A stretch of 35,846 nucleotides of DNA from Elusimicrobia bacterium CG_4_9_14_3_um_filter_62_55 (GCA_002790095.1 PFUL01000145.1:1-35846); one strand, 5' to 3'. Numbered from the stretch's first letter, positions 1 through 5,907 are shown. Program-made: numbers and translations. Notes: a model not told the origin generated them from the letters alone.

Positions 1-321
1 TTCTTCGTTGAGAAACAGATCGAGGTAGGCGTCCTCGGCCGCGGGTTCCGCTTCCGGCTCGGGAAGAAGGCGCTCCAGACGCGCGGGCACGCTGAATCGG
101 GGAGCTTCCGGCTGGGGGAGAGCCGCAAGAAAAGCCATATTTTTTCTTTCTTTTTTCGGAAGAGCCGAGAGAGGAACCCGCGCGGCGGGCTTGGCCGTCG
201 GCTTCTCCGTTTGGGTTGCCGCCGGAGCGGGAGGCATCGGCCCCTCGGGAAGCACCGCCGCCGCCCGCGCGAACGGCGACGCGAACGAGAACAGAAAGGC
301 GACGGCGACGGTCAAACGCAT
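1..321 (-). CDS. Secreted protein of unknown function, N-terminal part only
   Basis: The gene runs off the left edge, so only the first 107 residues are visible. It opens with a Sec-type signal peptide: Met-Arg, a hydrophobic stretch to about residue 14, and a likely cleavage after FARA near residue 20. What follows is rich in Pro, Ala and Glu, with a basic patch (KKERK) near residue 58, and reads like a low-complexity linker in front of an unseen domain. The reading frame stays open from the ATG at 321 to the edge. A promoter-like element sits about 30 nt upstream. I do not recognise the family, and the missing C-terminus holds the answer. Confidence 0.6.
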   Translation of the reverse strand, partial: MRLTVAVAFLFSFASPFARAAAVLPEGPMPPAPAATQTEKPTAKPAARVPLSALPKKERKNMAFLAALPQPEAPRFSVPARLERLLPEPEAEPAAEDAYLDLFLNEE

Positions 322-351
322 TCGATCCTCCACGGGATCGAGGGGCGTGAT

Positions 352-379
352 AGTATAACCCCCGCTCTTGCGTTTGCAA
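352..379 (-). promoter_or_regulatory. Promoter for the partial secreted gene
   Basis: On the minus strand TTGCAA (379-374), a 16-nt spacer and TATACT (357-352) form a good sigma-70-type promoter about 30 nt before the ATG at 321. The -35 lies inside the hairpin at 359-388, so termination of the upstream gene and initiation of this one share the same bases. Confidence 0.5.
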
Positions 380-388
380 GAGCGGGGG
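359..388. terminator. 13-bp GC-rich hairpin between two minus-strand genes
   Basis: A perfect 13-bp stem (359-371 with 376-388) closes on a GTTT loop. It lies about 20 nt beyond the stop of the secreted gene 410-1027 and could terminate it. On the minus strand it is followed only by TTATACTAT, not by a U-run, so intrinsic termination would be weak. Confidence 0.5.
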
Positions 389-409
389 CGCGAAATATTT
401 GTGCCGGGC

Positions 410-1027
410 TTACGGCAGGAACCGCGGAGTGATCGACGCGCTGGAATAGTCCCGGCGTCCGGCGCCGCGCGAGGAGAACAGCACCCCGAGTTCGGAGGGA
501 TCGCCGTGCTGGGTGACGTATTGGCGCATCGTGCTGGCCTCGATCTGACCGGCTTCCATGAAGTAAAAGCCCTTCTGAACGCCGGGGCGGGCTTCACCGT
601 TTTGAAGCATCACGTGGAAAACCAAGGTCGGATCCCCGACGAGGTCCGCGTCGAGACCGACGGCCTTCGCGAACTTCTTCGGCGGAACGCGGCACTCGGT
701 GAGCACCGAGACGCCCTTTCCGAAAAGTTTGTTGACGTTGGCCCACATCAGGGCGTCGTGCTTCGCCTTGCACTTGTAGCTCCACGTCGAGCCGTCCTTG
801 CGGGTGATTGTCACCTTCATGGTCGAACGGCGGTTCAGGCGGCGGGCGGCCACGTCCACATCGAGATCGTAATCCACCTTGTAGGACTGCCATCCGTAGC
901 GGTTGGCGAACTCGATGCGGCGGCCGGTGAAGCCGAATCCGCCCTCGTCTTTCACTTCGAAACGCTCCGCGTGAACGGAGCCCGCGGCGCAGAGCAGGAA
1001 CGCGAGGGCGATGATGGAGCGTTTCAT
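410..1027 (-). CDS. Secreted protein of unknown function (205 aa)
   Basis: I start this gene at 1027, because the ATG there opens a textbook signal peptide (MKRSIIALAFLLCAAGSVHA, cleavage after residue 20). The frame stays open upstream to 1198, but those residues look like leader sequence. An AGGGG about 8 nt before the ATG serves as Shine-Dalgarno. The mature part, about 185 residues, begins ERFEVKDEGG and has basic, beta-rich stretches such as VTITRKDGSTWSYKCK. It contains two cysteines (CK and ECRVPP) that could form a disulfide. No enzyme motif is visible. It is probably periplasmic or outer-membrane associated. The function is unknown. Confidence 0.7.
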   Translation of the reverse strand: MKRSIIALAFLLCAAGSVHAERFEVKDEGGFGFTGRRIEFANRYGWQSYKVDYDLDVDVAARRLNRRSTMKVTITRKDGSTWSYKCKAKHDALMWANVNKLFGKGVSVLTECRVPPKKFAKAVGLDADLVGDPTLVFHVMLQNGEARPGVQKGFYFMEAGQIEASTMRQYVTQHGDPSELGVLFSSRGAGRRDYSSASITPRFLP

Positions 1028-1066
1028 AGGATTCCCCTGACCCCTCGAGGGGGTCTTCCAAATCGT

Positions 1067-1107
1067 ATCAGGCCACTTCCCCTCGGACATGGGGGAAGGG
1101 ACCTGAT
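1067..1107. other. Imperfect hairpin in the leader of the 205-aa secreted gene
   Basis: ATCAGG (1067-1072) pairs with CCTGAT (1102-1107), and CTTCCCC (1076-1082) pairs with GGGGAAG (1092-1098), with a 3x3 internal loop and a 9-nt apical loop. It lies 40-80 nt upstream of the ATG at 1027. The 1028-1360 interval holds this hairpin, the 12-bp palindrome at 1041-1052, an AT-rich stretch (about 1232-1303) likely to contain promoters, and the promoter of the response regulator. I see no gene in it. Confidence 0.4.
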
Positions 1108-1323
1108 GCGAAGTAGGCCGAAAGTCCCAGATATAGGAACCTCGCTCTTGGAGTTGATTCGCGTTGTCGTCGGTGTGGATGGACTCTGGGCGCTTCATCC
1201 TTTGACCATAGCCCCTGCGCGTTAACGGGGCGTTTCAGAAAAATAAAATACTTGTTACGGAATCCGATCTAAGACTTCCAGTTAAAATTCCAATACTTTT
1301 TATGTCTCCCCCCCGGAGGGTCC

Positions 1324-1352
1324 TTGAGTTTTCGTGAGTCCCGGGCTAGGCT
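1324..1352 (+). promoter_or_regulatory. Promoter of the response-regulator gene, leaderless type
   Basis: TTGAGT (1324-1329), a 17-nt spacer and TAGGCT (1347-1352) are followed by only 8 nt before the ATG at 1361. Transcription would start at or next to the start codon, and no Shine-Dalgarno is present. Confidence 0.5.
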
Positions 1353-1360
1353 ATCGGCAC

Positions 1361-1741
1361 ATGGAAAACCGAAAACGCATCGTCGTGGTGGAAGACGACC
1401 CCTCGATGGCCGATCTGTTTTACGCCCTCCTCAAGCAAGACGACAACATCGTCGAACTCGCCGCGGACGGACGGGACGCGATCACGAAAATCGCGATCGC
1501 CCACACGGATTTGATCATCATGGATTTCATGCTGCCCGACAAAAGCGGCTTCGAGATCATCAAGCAGATTCAAGACATGGTCGACGGCAGCCCTCCCGTC
1601 ATCGGCGTCACGGGCCGCTACAAGAACTCCGCCGAAGAAAGGGAAATCCGCGCGCAGCCGAACGTCGTCGACTTTTTCCTGAAGCCGGTCGACCACGAGG
1701 AATTCCTGCTTTCCGTCCGCAAAGCGCTCGGAACGAATTAA
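1361..1741 (+). CDS. Single-domain response regulator (CheY/Spo0F-like receiver)
   Basis: A 126-residue stand-alone receiver domain. The Asp pair of the acidic pocket is at residues 12-13 (VVVEDDPSM), the phospho-acceptor is Asp55 (IIMDFMLPD), the switch Thr is Thr84 (GVTG), and the conserved Lys is Lys108 (FFLKPVD). There is no output domain, so it must act by protein contact or as a relay in a phosphorelay. The frame stays open upstream to 1334, but the ATG at 1361 fits both the family start and the promoter. No kinase gene is adjacent. Three kinases lie elsewhere in the window (18236, 29575, 33900), and pairing with any of them would be a guess. Confidence 0.92.
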   Translation: MENRKRIVVVEDDPSMADLFYALLKQDDNIVELAADGRDAITKIAIAHTDLIIMDFMLPDKSGFEIIKQIQDMVDGSPPVIGVTGRYKNSAEEREIRAQPNVVDFFLKPVDHEEFLLSVRKALGTN

Positions 1742-1759
1742 GCGGGGCCGGTGATTTGA

Positions 1760-1765
1760 TATAAT
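1760..1765 (+). promoter_or_regulatory. -10 box for tRNA-Gln
   Basis: A perfect TATAAT lies 28 nt before the first tRNA base, inside a GTGATT/AATCAC dyad (1751-1756 and 1763-1768). No good -35 is visible at 17 nt spacing. Confidence 0.5.
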
Positions 1766-1793
1766 CACGCCTAGTTCTATCCGCCGCATCCAT

Positions 1794-1867
1794 TGCCCGA
1801 TGGTGTAACGGTAGCACGACTGCCTCTGGAGCAGTTTGTCGGGGTTCGAATCCCTGTCGGGCAACCA
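1794..1867 (+). tRNA. tRNA-Gln (anticodon CTG), CCA encoded
   Basis: The 74-nt cloverleaf has acceptor arms TGCCCGA (1794-1800) and TCGGGCA (1857-1863), discriminator A, and an encoded CCA at 1865-1867. The anticodon arm ACTGC/GCAGT encloses the loop CTCTGGA, giving anticodon CTG, which reads glutamine codon CAG. The T arm carries the usual GTTCGAATC. The D arm is short (GGTGTAACGGTAGCAC), as is common for tRNA-Gln. It is transcribed on its own from the TATAAT at 1760. Confidence 0.95.
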
Positions 1868-1883
1868 ATTCTCATACCCATCA

Positions 1884-1970
1884 AAACTGATCCTGTCGCC
1901 CACCATCTGGAATCCCAGGTCGGGCAGCGGCCGCAGGGTCAGTTTCATTGCATATTGCGTCAAACGCAAT
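1884..1970. repeat. Two hairpins downstream of tRNA-Gln
   Basis: The first hairpin pairs 1884-1895 (AAACTGATCCTG) with 1934-1945 (CAGGGTCAGTTT) through 12 pairs including one wobble. Nested GCCC/GGGC (1898-1901, 1922-1925) and CTGG/CCAG (1907-1910, 1915-1918) stems extend it. The second, ATTGCGT-CAA-ACGCAAT (1954-1970), is a perfect 7-bp stem. Neither is followed by a U-run. They fill the gap between the tRNA and the 3' end of the HigBA operon and may process or terminate transcripts from both sides. Confidence 0.45.
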
Positions 1971-2024
1971 CCGAAAAGGCGATCAATCTATGTTAATGAT
2001 TGCACTGAATGCTTTGAGTTAGAC

Positions 2025-2312
2025 CTAGCGCAAATCCACCACCAGCCGACTATCCAACGCATGCGCGATCTTCTGCAGGGTCAACAGCGTGACGTTGGGG
2101 TGCTTGAACGTCTCAATATCCGAGACGACCTGCTGGGTGGTGTGAAGCCGCTTGGCTAGCTGTCCCTGGGTCAATTTCTTGCGCTTGCGAAGCTCCGCGA
2201 TGCGCAGAGCCAGTCGGGCGCGGACGTCCTCCTCCTCGTAAGCCTTCTTGAGCGTGGGGTTCTTGAGCTGGTCCTTAAGCCAGTCATCGAAATAGAATCT
2301 CTTGGGCTTCAT
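2025..2312 (-). CDS. higA: HigA-type antitoxin, XRE helix-turn-helix
   Basis: A 95-residue antitoxin with a 40-residue N-terminal part (FYFDDWLKDQLKNP…YEEEDVRARLALRIAELRKRK) followed by an XRE/Cro HTH (LTQGQLAKRLHTTQQVVSDIE, about residues 48-68). It ends in a short tail (RLVVDLR). Its ATG overlaps the toxin stop by 4 nt (ATGA), the toxin-first order typical of higBA. It should neutralise the toxin protein and repress the operon through the operator in the promoter at 2686-2714. Confidence 0.88.
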   Translation of the reverse strand: MKPKRFYFDDWLKDQLKNPTLKKAYEEEDVRARLALRIAELRKRKKLTQGQLAKRLHTTQQVVSDIETFKHPNVTLLTLQKIAHALDSRLVVDLR

Positions 2313-2665
2313 GGCTTTCCCCCTCCGAACGTCAGAATCCAGTCGTTCCGGTAGCGCAGCGCCCGCTGGATATCCGCCTTCGGAACCTTCTTCGTCTTCT
2401 TCAAGAATCCGTGCGTCACGACCACGATGCTCCGACCGTAGATGAAGTAAAGAAGACGAATCTCGAGCCGGGCGAAGGAGACCCGCAGTTCCCGGATCGG
2501 CTCCTCCAAGACATCCGCGTACGGCCTCGGGAGGTTTGGGCCCTTCTCCTGCAAGAGCTTCAGCCAGACCGCCGCCTTCATTCGAGGCCGCTCGTCCAAG
2601 GATTCCAGGAAGTCCTTGGCCGGATAGTCGCCCCGGGGCGTCTGGTAGAACTCTAGCTTGTAGAT
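2309..2665 (-). CDS. higB: HigB-type toxin (RelE superfamily), apparent ATC start
   Basis: A predicted ribosome-dependent mRNA endonuclease of the HigB/Gp49-like family. The family N-terminus (M-Y-K-[IL]-E-F-Y-x-T) is encoded here as IYKLEFYQT, where the first codon is ATC at 2665-2663. A GGGAGG (2671-2676) sits 5 nt upstream, and the -10 ends about 20 nt upstream, so the signals all point to ATC. No ATG, GTG or TTG exists in frame between the upstream TAA and a TTG at 2599. That TTG would delete the first beta strand and leave 96 residues. The catalytic C-terminus (VTHGFLKKTKKVPKADIQRA) is intact. From ATC the product is 118 residues, the usual HigB length. Either AUC initiates translation, or the start codon is mutated and the toxin is crippled. 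Confidence 0.8.
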   Translation of the reverse strand: MYKLEFYQTPRGDYPAKDFLESLDERPRMKAAVWLKLLQEKGPNLPRPYADVLEEPIRELRVSFARLEIRLLYFIYGRSIVVVTHGFLKKTKKVPKADIQRALRYRNDWILTFGGGKP

Positions 2666-2685
2666 GCTCGCCTCCCGAGGACTTT

Positions 2686-2714
2686 AGAATACATTACATA
2701 TCATGTATCGTCAA
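2686..2714 (-). promoter_or_regulatory. HigBA promoter with operator in the spacer
   Basis: On the minus strand TTGACG (2714-2709), a spacer of exactly 17 nt and TATTCT (2691-2686) make a near-consensus promoter. The spacer contains the dyad TACAT-N3-ATGTA (2695-2707), the likely HigA/HigBA operator. Confidence 0.72.
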
Positions 2715-2789
2715 GACCCGGACGGGTGAATCTCAATGCGGGTGGCAATCGGAGCTATCGGAAGGCAAGCGCTGCGAAACTGAAGCCCC

Positions 2790-2818
2790 TTGACGCGGTT
2801 CACCACTTATGGTACACT
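2790..2818 (+). promoter_or_regulatory. Promoter/operator of the RHH-RelE module
   Basis: TTGACG (2790-2795), a 17-nt spacer and TACACT (2813-2818) end 6 nt before the ATG at 2825, so the mRNA should be leaderless. A TTATG-N7-CATAA dyad (2807-2823) is centred on the -10 box and is a good candidate operator for autoregulation. Confidence 0.68.
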
Positions 2819-2824
2819 CATAAA

Positions 2825-3058
2825 ATGGCGACCAAGAATCCGCGTCTACAGGTCATGCTGGAGCCCAAGCTTTACAACGCCGTCGCGTCGCTCGCCGACG
2901 AAGAAGGCGTTTCCCTTTCCACCAAAGCCCGCGATCTTATCCGCGAGGCCGTCGAGCATCTCGAAGACCTGACGCTCTCAAAGATCGTCGAAGACCGCGC
3001 GAAGAAGCCCGCCAAGCTGCTGCCGATGAAGGAAATGGAACGACGGCTTGGCCGCTGA
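2825..3058 (+). CDS. Ribbon-helix-helix antitoxin
   Basis: A 77-residue antitoxin. Its N-terminus carries a ribbon-helix-helix DNA-binding fold: beta strand RLQVMLEPKLYNAV, then helices from ASLADEEGVSLSTKARDLIREAVEHL. The charged tail (SKIVEDRAKKPAKLLPMKEMERR) would wrap the toxin. The frame is open upstream, but the family start and the promoter agree on the ATG at 2825. No Shine-Dalgarno precedes it, which fits leaderless translation. Its 3' end overlaps the toxin gene by 11 nt. It should repress its own promoter. Confidence 0.85.
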   Translation: MATKNPRLQVMLEPKLYNAVASLADEEGVSLSTKARDLIREAVEHLEDLTLSKIVEDRAKKPAKLLPMKEMERRLGR

Positions 3059-3341
3059 TCCGTTCAAGATCCTCTTCCGGCCCGAGGTCGAAGACGATCT
3101 ACGCGCCGTCGATCGCCGCCTTCAAAAGAGGATTCTCGAAGCGATCCGTTCGCGTCTGGGCGGCGAACCTTCCCGCCTCGGAAAGCCTTTGGGGGGAAAA
3201 CTCGGCGGGATGCGGCGCATCCGCTGCGGAGATTACCGGATCGCCTGCCAAGTCATAGCGATGAAGGTCGTGATCTGGGCGATCATTCACCGAAAGTCGA
3301 TCTACGCCGAACTGGAGCGCAGGCTCGGCGGCGCCGTCTAG
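3048..3341 (+). CDS. RelE/ParE-superfamily toxin
   Basis: A 97-residue toxin of the RelE fold: FKILFRPEVEDDLRAVDRRLQKRILEAIRSRL, a GKPLGGKLGGMRRIRCGDYRIACQV core with the basic R-x-R-x-GDYR signature of RelE, and a C-terminal strand (VVIWAIIHRKSIYAE). RelE members cleave ribosome-bound mRNA and ParE members poison gyrase. The GDYRI and HRKxxY elements favour RelE. I use the TTG at 3048, which overlaps the antitoxin end by 11 nt and implies translational coupling. The N-terminal residues before FKILF are uncertain. Confidence 0.85.
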   Translation: MAADPFKILFRPEVEDDLRAVDRRLQKRILEAIRSRLGGEPSRLGKPLGGKLGGMRRIRCGDYRIACQVIAMKVVIWAIIHRKSIYAELERRLGGAV

Positions 3342-3463
3342 GGATTTGAGCATCGTCCTATTACGGTTCCGGTTTCAGCCGATCCTGACCATGGAAGAGG
3401 ATTTCGGGCGCACGGGACCGGCCATCGTCGTTTCCTTCCCTCTGGAGCCCCCCGGCCGTTTGG

Positions 3464-3469
3464 TAGAAT
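3464..3469 (+). promoter_or_regulatory. Extended -10 box before the PhnA-type gene
   Basis: TGG-TAGAAT (3461-3469) matches the TGn-extended -10 seen elsewhere in this window. It predicts a leader of about 30 nt with a GGAG Shine-Dalgarno ahead of the ATG at 3506. The rest of 3342-3505 shows no gene. Confidence 0.4.
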
Positions 3470-3505
3470 CCCTTCAACATAAAGCGCAACTGCGGAGCTG
3501 AAATC

Positions 3506-3841
3506 ATGGGAAAAATTACCTGTCCGATCTGCGAGATGGACGACATCCTGCAATCCCCGACGCGGTGGGAGTGCTCCACCTGCGGCCACGAGTGGGAACG
3601 CGCGGCCGAAGCGGAGGCGGAGGACGGCCCTCCCGTCGTCAAAGACGCCAACGGCAACGCGCTCGCCGACGGCGACATCGTCATGCTGATCAAGGATCTG
3701 CCGTTGAAGGGGGCGTCCCGGACGCTCAAGAGCGGGACGAAGTCGAAGGCCATCCGCCTGGTGGACGGCGATCACGAGATCAGCTGCAAGATGGACGGGA
3801 TAACCGTCTTCCTCAAAGCCTGCTTCGTAAAAAAAGCCTGA
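3506..3841 (+). CDS. PhnA/YjdM-family zinc-ribbon protein
   Basis: A 111-residue cytosolic protein of the PhnA/YjdM family. The N-terminal zinc ribbon has Cys6, Cys9, Cys23 and Cys26 (CPIC…CSTC). The C-terminal PhnA domain begins VVKDANGNALADGDIVMLIKDLPLKG and continues through LKSGTKSKAIRLVDGDHEISCKMDG, the conserved core of the family. Despite the historical name, YjdM is not part of the C-P lyase pathway and its role is unclear. No phosphonate genes lie nearby. The usual family length is about 110 residues, so the protein is complete. Confidence 0.93.
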   Translation: MGKITCPICEMDDILQSPTRWECSTCGHEWERAAEAEAEDGPPVVKDANGNALADGDIVMLIKDLPLKGASRTLKSGTKSKAIRLVDGDHEISCKMDGITVFLKACFVKKA

Positions 3842-3889
3842 TAGACGGCGAGATCCGCAGAATCCCCGCAATCCCGACTCCGGACATCC

Positions 3890-3895
3890 TATAAT
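3890..3895 (+). promoter_or_regulatory. -10 box of the 3901 lipoprotein gene, leaderless type
   Basis: A perfect TATAAT ends 5 nt before the ATG at 3901. No Shine-Dalgarno and no clear -35 are present. The transcript would begin at the start codon. Confidence 0.5.
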
Positions 3896-3900
3896 CGCAG

Positions 3901-4461
3901 ATGATCGAATTCCCCCGCCTCGCGCGTCTGCTCCCCGCCGTTCTCCTCATCCTCCAGGGCTGCGCCTCCGTTTCCGCCCCGCCCGAAGCCATGGGCGCCG
4001 CGCCGACGGACCTGCTCTTCGGAATCCGCGCGATCGGCGGGGTCAACGGCGCGGGGTGGACGGCCGAGGCGCAGAAGCGCCAGGTCAATCACGTGCATCT
4101 GCTCAACGAGACGAATACCGGAAACGTCGACGTCATCCTGCGGGCGGCGTTGGTCAAGCGCGGAACCCGCGTCTCGCTGGAGACCGTTTCCGCTCGCACC
4201 GGAGAAACCCTGACCCGCGGGGAAATCAGCTACCTATGGGTTCGCAGTTCCTGGCGGGAAGTCATCGATCACTTGGTCGTCAATTACAAAAAGGGAACCC
4301 CCCTGTACGAGAAAATCATCGCCGAACGCGAAGCGGCCAAACCCGCCGTCGCGGGCGTAACCAAGGCCGAACTCCAGCGGATGGTCACCTCCGCGGTCGC
4401 CGGGAGCGGACCGCGCCCGGAGGCGGTTCCGGAGCGGCCGCCGACGAGCGCGGGCGCGTGA
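3901..4461 (+). CDS. Lipoprotein of unknown function, 3' end rearranged
   Basis: The product has a lipoprotein signal peptide with a lipobox ending LQGC (Cys21), so it is probably anchored in a membrane facing the periplasm. The body (residues about 32-140) shows hydrophobic-polar alternation such as VDVILRAALVKRGTRVSLETVSARTGETL, suggesting a beta-rich domain. A putative helix follows (YEKIIAEREAAKP…TKAELQRMVTSAV). The last residues (about 177-186, ERPPTSAGA) are translated in the wrong frame through the start of a caspase gene remnant (4431-4580), so the native C-terminus has been lost. It lies just upstream of an intact caspase-like lipoprotein and may have worked with it. I do not recognise the family. 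Confidence 0.72.
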   Translation: MIEFPRLARLLPAVLLILQGCASVSAPPEAMGAAPTDLLFGIRAIGGVNGAGWTAEAQKRQVNHVHLLNETNTGNVDVILRAALVKRGTRVSLETVSARTGETLTRGEISYLWVRSSWREVIDHLVVNYKKGTPLYEKIIAEREAAKPAVAGVTKAELQRMVTSAVAGSGPRPEAVPERPPTSAGA

Positions 4462-4580
4462 CTCTCAAAGGCCTCTACGAGTATCTGACGCCGAAGGTCA
4501 GCGACGAGGCGCGTCGACAGAACCGTTCGCAGACTCCGACGTACAACGGGGAGTTCGACGTGCTGATCCGCTCCCGCTGA
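4431..4580 (+). pseudogene. C-terminal remnant of a second caspase-like peptidase gene
   Basis: In the frame ending at the TGA 4578-4580, about 49 codons encode GAAADERG…GLYEYLTPKVSDEARRQNRSQTP. This aligns closely with the C-terminus of the intact caspase-like protein encoded at 4666-5907 (GAAADASG…GLYEYLRPKVQEEARLQNREQTP). The similarity begins abruptly at about 4431, inside the end of the upstream lipoprotein gene and in a different frame. The catalytic domain is missing. The simplest reading is that a tandem caspase paralogue lost its 5' part in a deletion that also cut the lipoprotein gene. Confidence 0.78.
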
Positions 4581-4591
4581 AACGAATTTTC

Positions 4592-4597
4592 TATACT
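4592..4597 (+). promoter_or_regulatory. Possible -10 box before the caspase-like gene
   Basis: TATACT lies 33 nt before a GGAGG-preceded ATG at 4631 and 68 nt before the caspase start. No matching -35 is visible. Confidence 0.35.
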
Positions 4598-4630
4598 GGG
4601 GCGCAGTTCGAGAATCATGGAGGATCCCCC

Positions 4631-4669
4631 ATGGCCGACGAGAACACCCTGACGCGGGTGCAGGCGTGA
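4631..4669 (+). CDS. 12-codon leader ORF overlapping the caspase start
   Basis: ATG at 4631 follows a GGAGG (4619-4623) and encodes MADENTLTRVQA before a TGA at 4667-4669. That stop overlaps the caspase GTG start (GTGA). The caspase GTG has no Shine-Dalgarno of its own, so translation is probably coupled through this leader. It may instead be the relic of a longer gene's N-terminus. Confidence 0.4.
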   Translation: MADENTLTRVQA

Positions 4670-5907
4670 AGCGGGCTTTGGCCGCCGCCGCTCTGCTGGC
4701 CGGCTGCACCTCGACGGCCGTGGTGCGCGACGCCTCCGGCGACATCGATCTTGCCTTTTGCGCGTTCGACGCGAATCCCGGCGGGCAATGGGGCAGTTTT
4801 TTCGCACGGAAGATGCGCGAACTTCCGCCGCCGTCCTTTGAGAGCGTGCGGGGGATCGCTTCTCTGAACGAAGCCGAGGGCTGCGATCTCGCAGCGGAGA
4901 TCCGCTCCTCCGGAGCGACGATTCTCTCTCCGACGAGCGCGACGGTGTATTCGGCCGCGTCGCGAAAGAAGTTGTTCTCCGTGAGTGCGACCGGCCGGGG
5001 CCAGCCGGGAAAGCTCGGCCGCTCGATCCTCAGGGAATTTCAGCGGGACGGCGAGCCGTATCGGCTGGCGCTCGCCGAACGCGCGGCCCGCGGAAACGCG
5101 TACGCACCGGCGCGTCCCGGCGCACCTAACGCCCGGCGTTCCGACGTTGACTCGCCCGGTTATCGCGCGCCCCAACGCCCGAACGACTTCGCGGTCGTGA
5201 TCGGCATCGACGGCTACAAAGATTTGCCGCGTGCAGAGTTCGCCGAGCGCGACGCCGAAGCGGCCGCCTCTCATTTCGCCGCGCTCGGCGTTCCGAAGCG
5301 CCACATCGTCTCGCTCTATGGAGAGAACGCGACTCGCACGGGTCTGACCAAATACTTGGAGGAATGGCTGCCGCGCAACGCGAAGCCCGAATCCACGGTC
5401 TACTTCTTTTTCTCGGGGCACGGCGCGCCGGACCCGAAAACCGGAGCGGCCTATCTCGTGCCGTGGGACGGCGACGCGTCTTTTCTCAAATCGACCGCCT
5501 ATCCGCTGGACAAACTCTATTCTGAACTCGGCAAACTCCCGGCGAAGCGCGTCGTCGTGGCTCTCGACGCGTGCTTTTCCGGCGCGGGGGGGCGCTCGGT
5601 GCTCGCGAAGGGAGCGCGGCCGCTGGTGACGAAGGTCCGACTCGCCTCGCGGCCGCTCAAAAACCTGACGATGCTGACCGCCTCCGCGGGCGACGAAATC
5701 ACGACCACGCTCGACGCCCAGGGACACGGAGTCTTCACCTACTACCTGCTCAAAGGCCTCCAAGGCGCGGCGGCGGACGCTTCAGGGACGATCACGGCGA
5801 CCGGCCTGTACGAATACCTCCGGCCGAAGGTGCAAGAGGAAGCCCGATTGCAGAACCGCGAACAGACTCCGTCCTTGTTCTATATCACCGACCCGGTGCT
5901 GCGATGA
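4666..5907 (+). CDS. Caspase-like (C14/metacaspase-type) lipoprotein peptidase
   Basis: A 413-residue protein starting at GTG 4666. A lipoprotein signal ends in LAGC (Cys14), so the enzyme should sit membrane-anchored outside the cytoplasm. Residues about 18-165 form an N-terminal domain of unknown type, followed by a Pro/Arg-rich linker. The caspase p20-like domain begins near residue 174 (FAVVIGIDGYKDLP). It has the catalytic His252 (FFFSGHGAP) and Cys303 (VALDACFSGAGG). The C-terminus (GLYEYLRPKVQEEARLQNREQTP) is shared with the remnant at 4431-4580. Such bacterial orthocaspases usually cleave after Arg or Lys, and their biological roles are mostly unknown. Its stop overlaps the YciI start (ATGA), so the two are co-translated. 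Confidence 0.9.
   Translation: MKRALAAAALLAGCTSTAVVRDASGDIDLAFCAFDANPGGQWGSFFARKMRELPPPSFESVRGIASLNEAEGCDLAAEIRSSGATILSPTSATVYSAASRKKLFSVSATGRGQPGKLGRSILREFQRDGEPYRLALAERAARGNAYAPARPGAPNARRSDVDSPGYRAPQRPNDFAVVIGIDGYKDLPRAEFAERDAEAAASHFAALGVPKRHIVSLYGENATRTGLTKYLEEWLPRNAKPESTVYFFFSGHGAPDPKTGAAYLVPWDGDASFLKSTAYPLDKLYSELGKLPAKRVVVALDACFSGAGGRSVLAKGARPLVTKVRLASRPLKNLTMLTASAGDEITTTLDAQGHGVFTYYLLKGLQGAAADASGTITATGLYEYLRPKVQEEARLQNREQTPSLFYITDPVLR

Noticed and set aside
1041-1052. CCCCTCGAGGGG palindrome upstream of a secreted gene
   Set aside because: It is a short GC-rich palindrome with no loop for a hairpin and no matching regulator nearby.
1845-1867. tRNA 3' end as an attachment site
   Set aside because: I looked for a repeat of the tRNA 3' sequence within the window and found none. 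No integrase gene is present.
1346-1969. 207-codon minus-strand frame reading through the tRNA
   Set aside because: The stretch LPDRDSNPDKLLQRQS is the antisense translation of tRNA-Gln, a classic annotation artefact.
4615-5763. 382-codon minus-strand open frame
   Set aside because: It mirrors the caspase-like gene and is Arg-rich; shadow.
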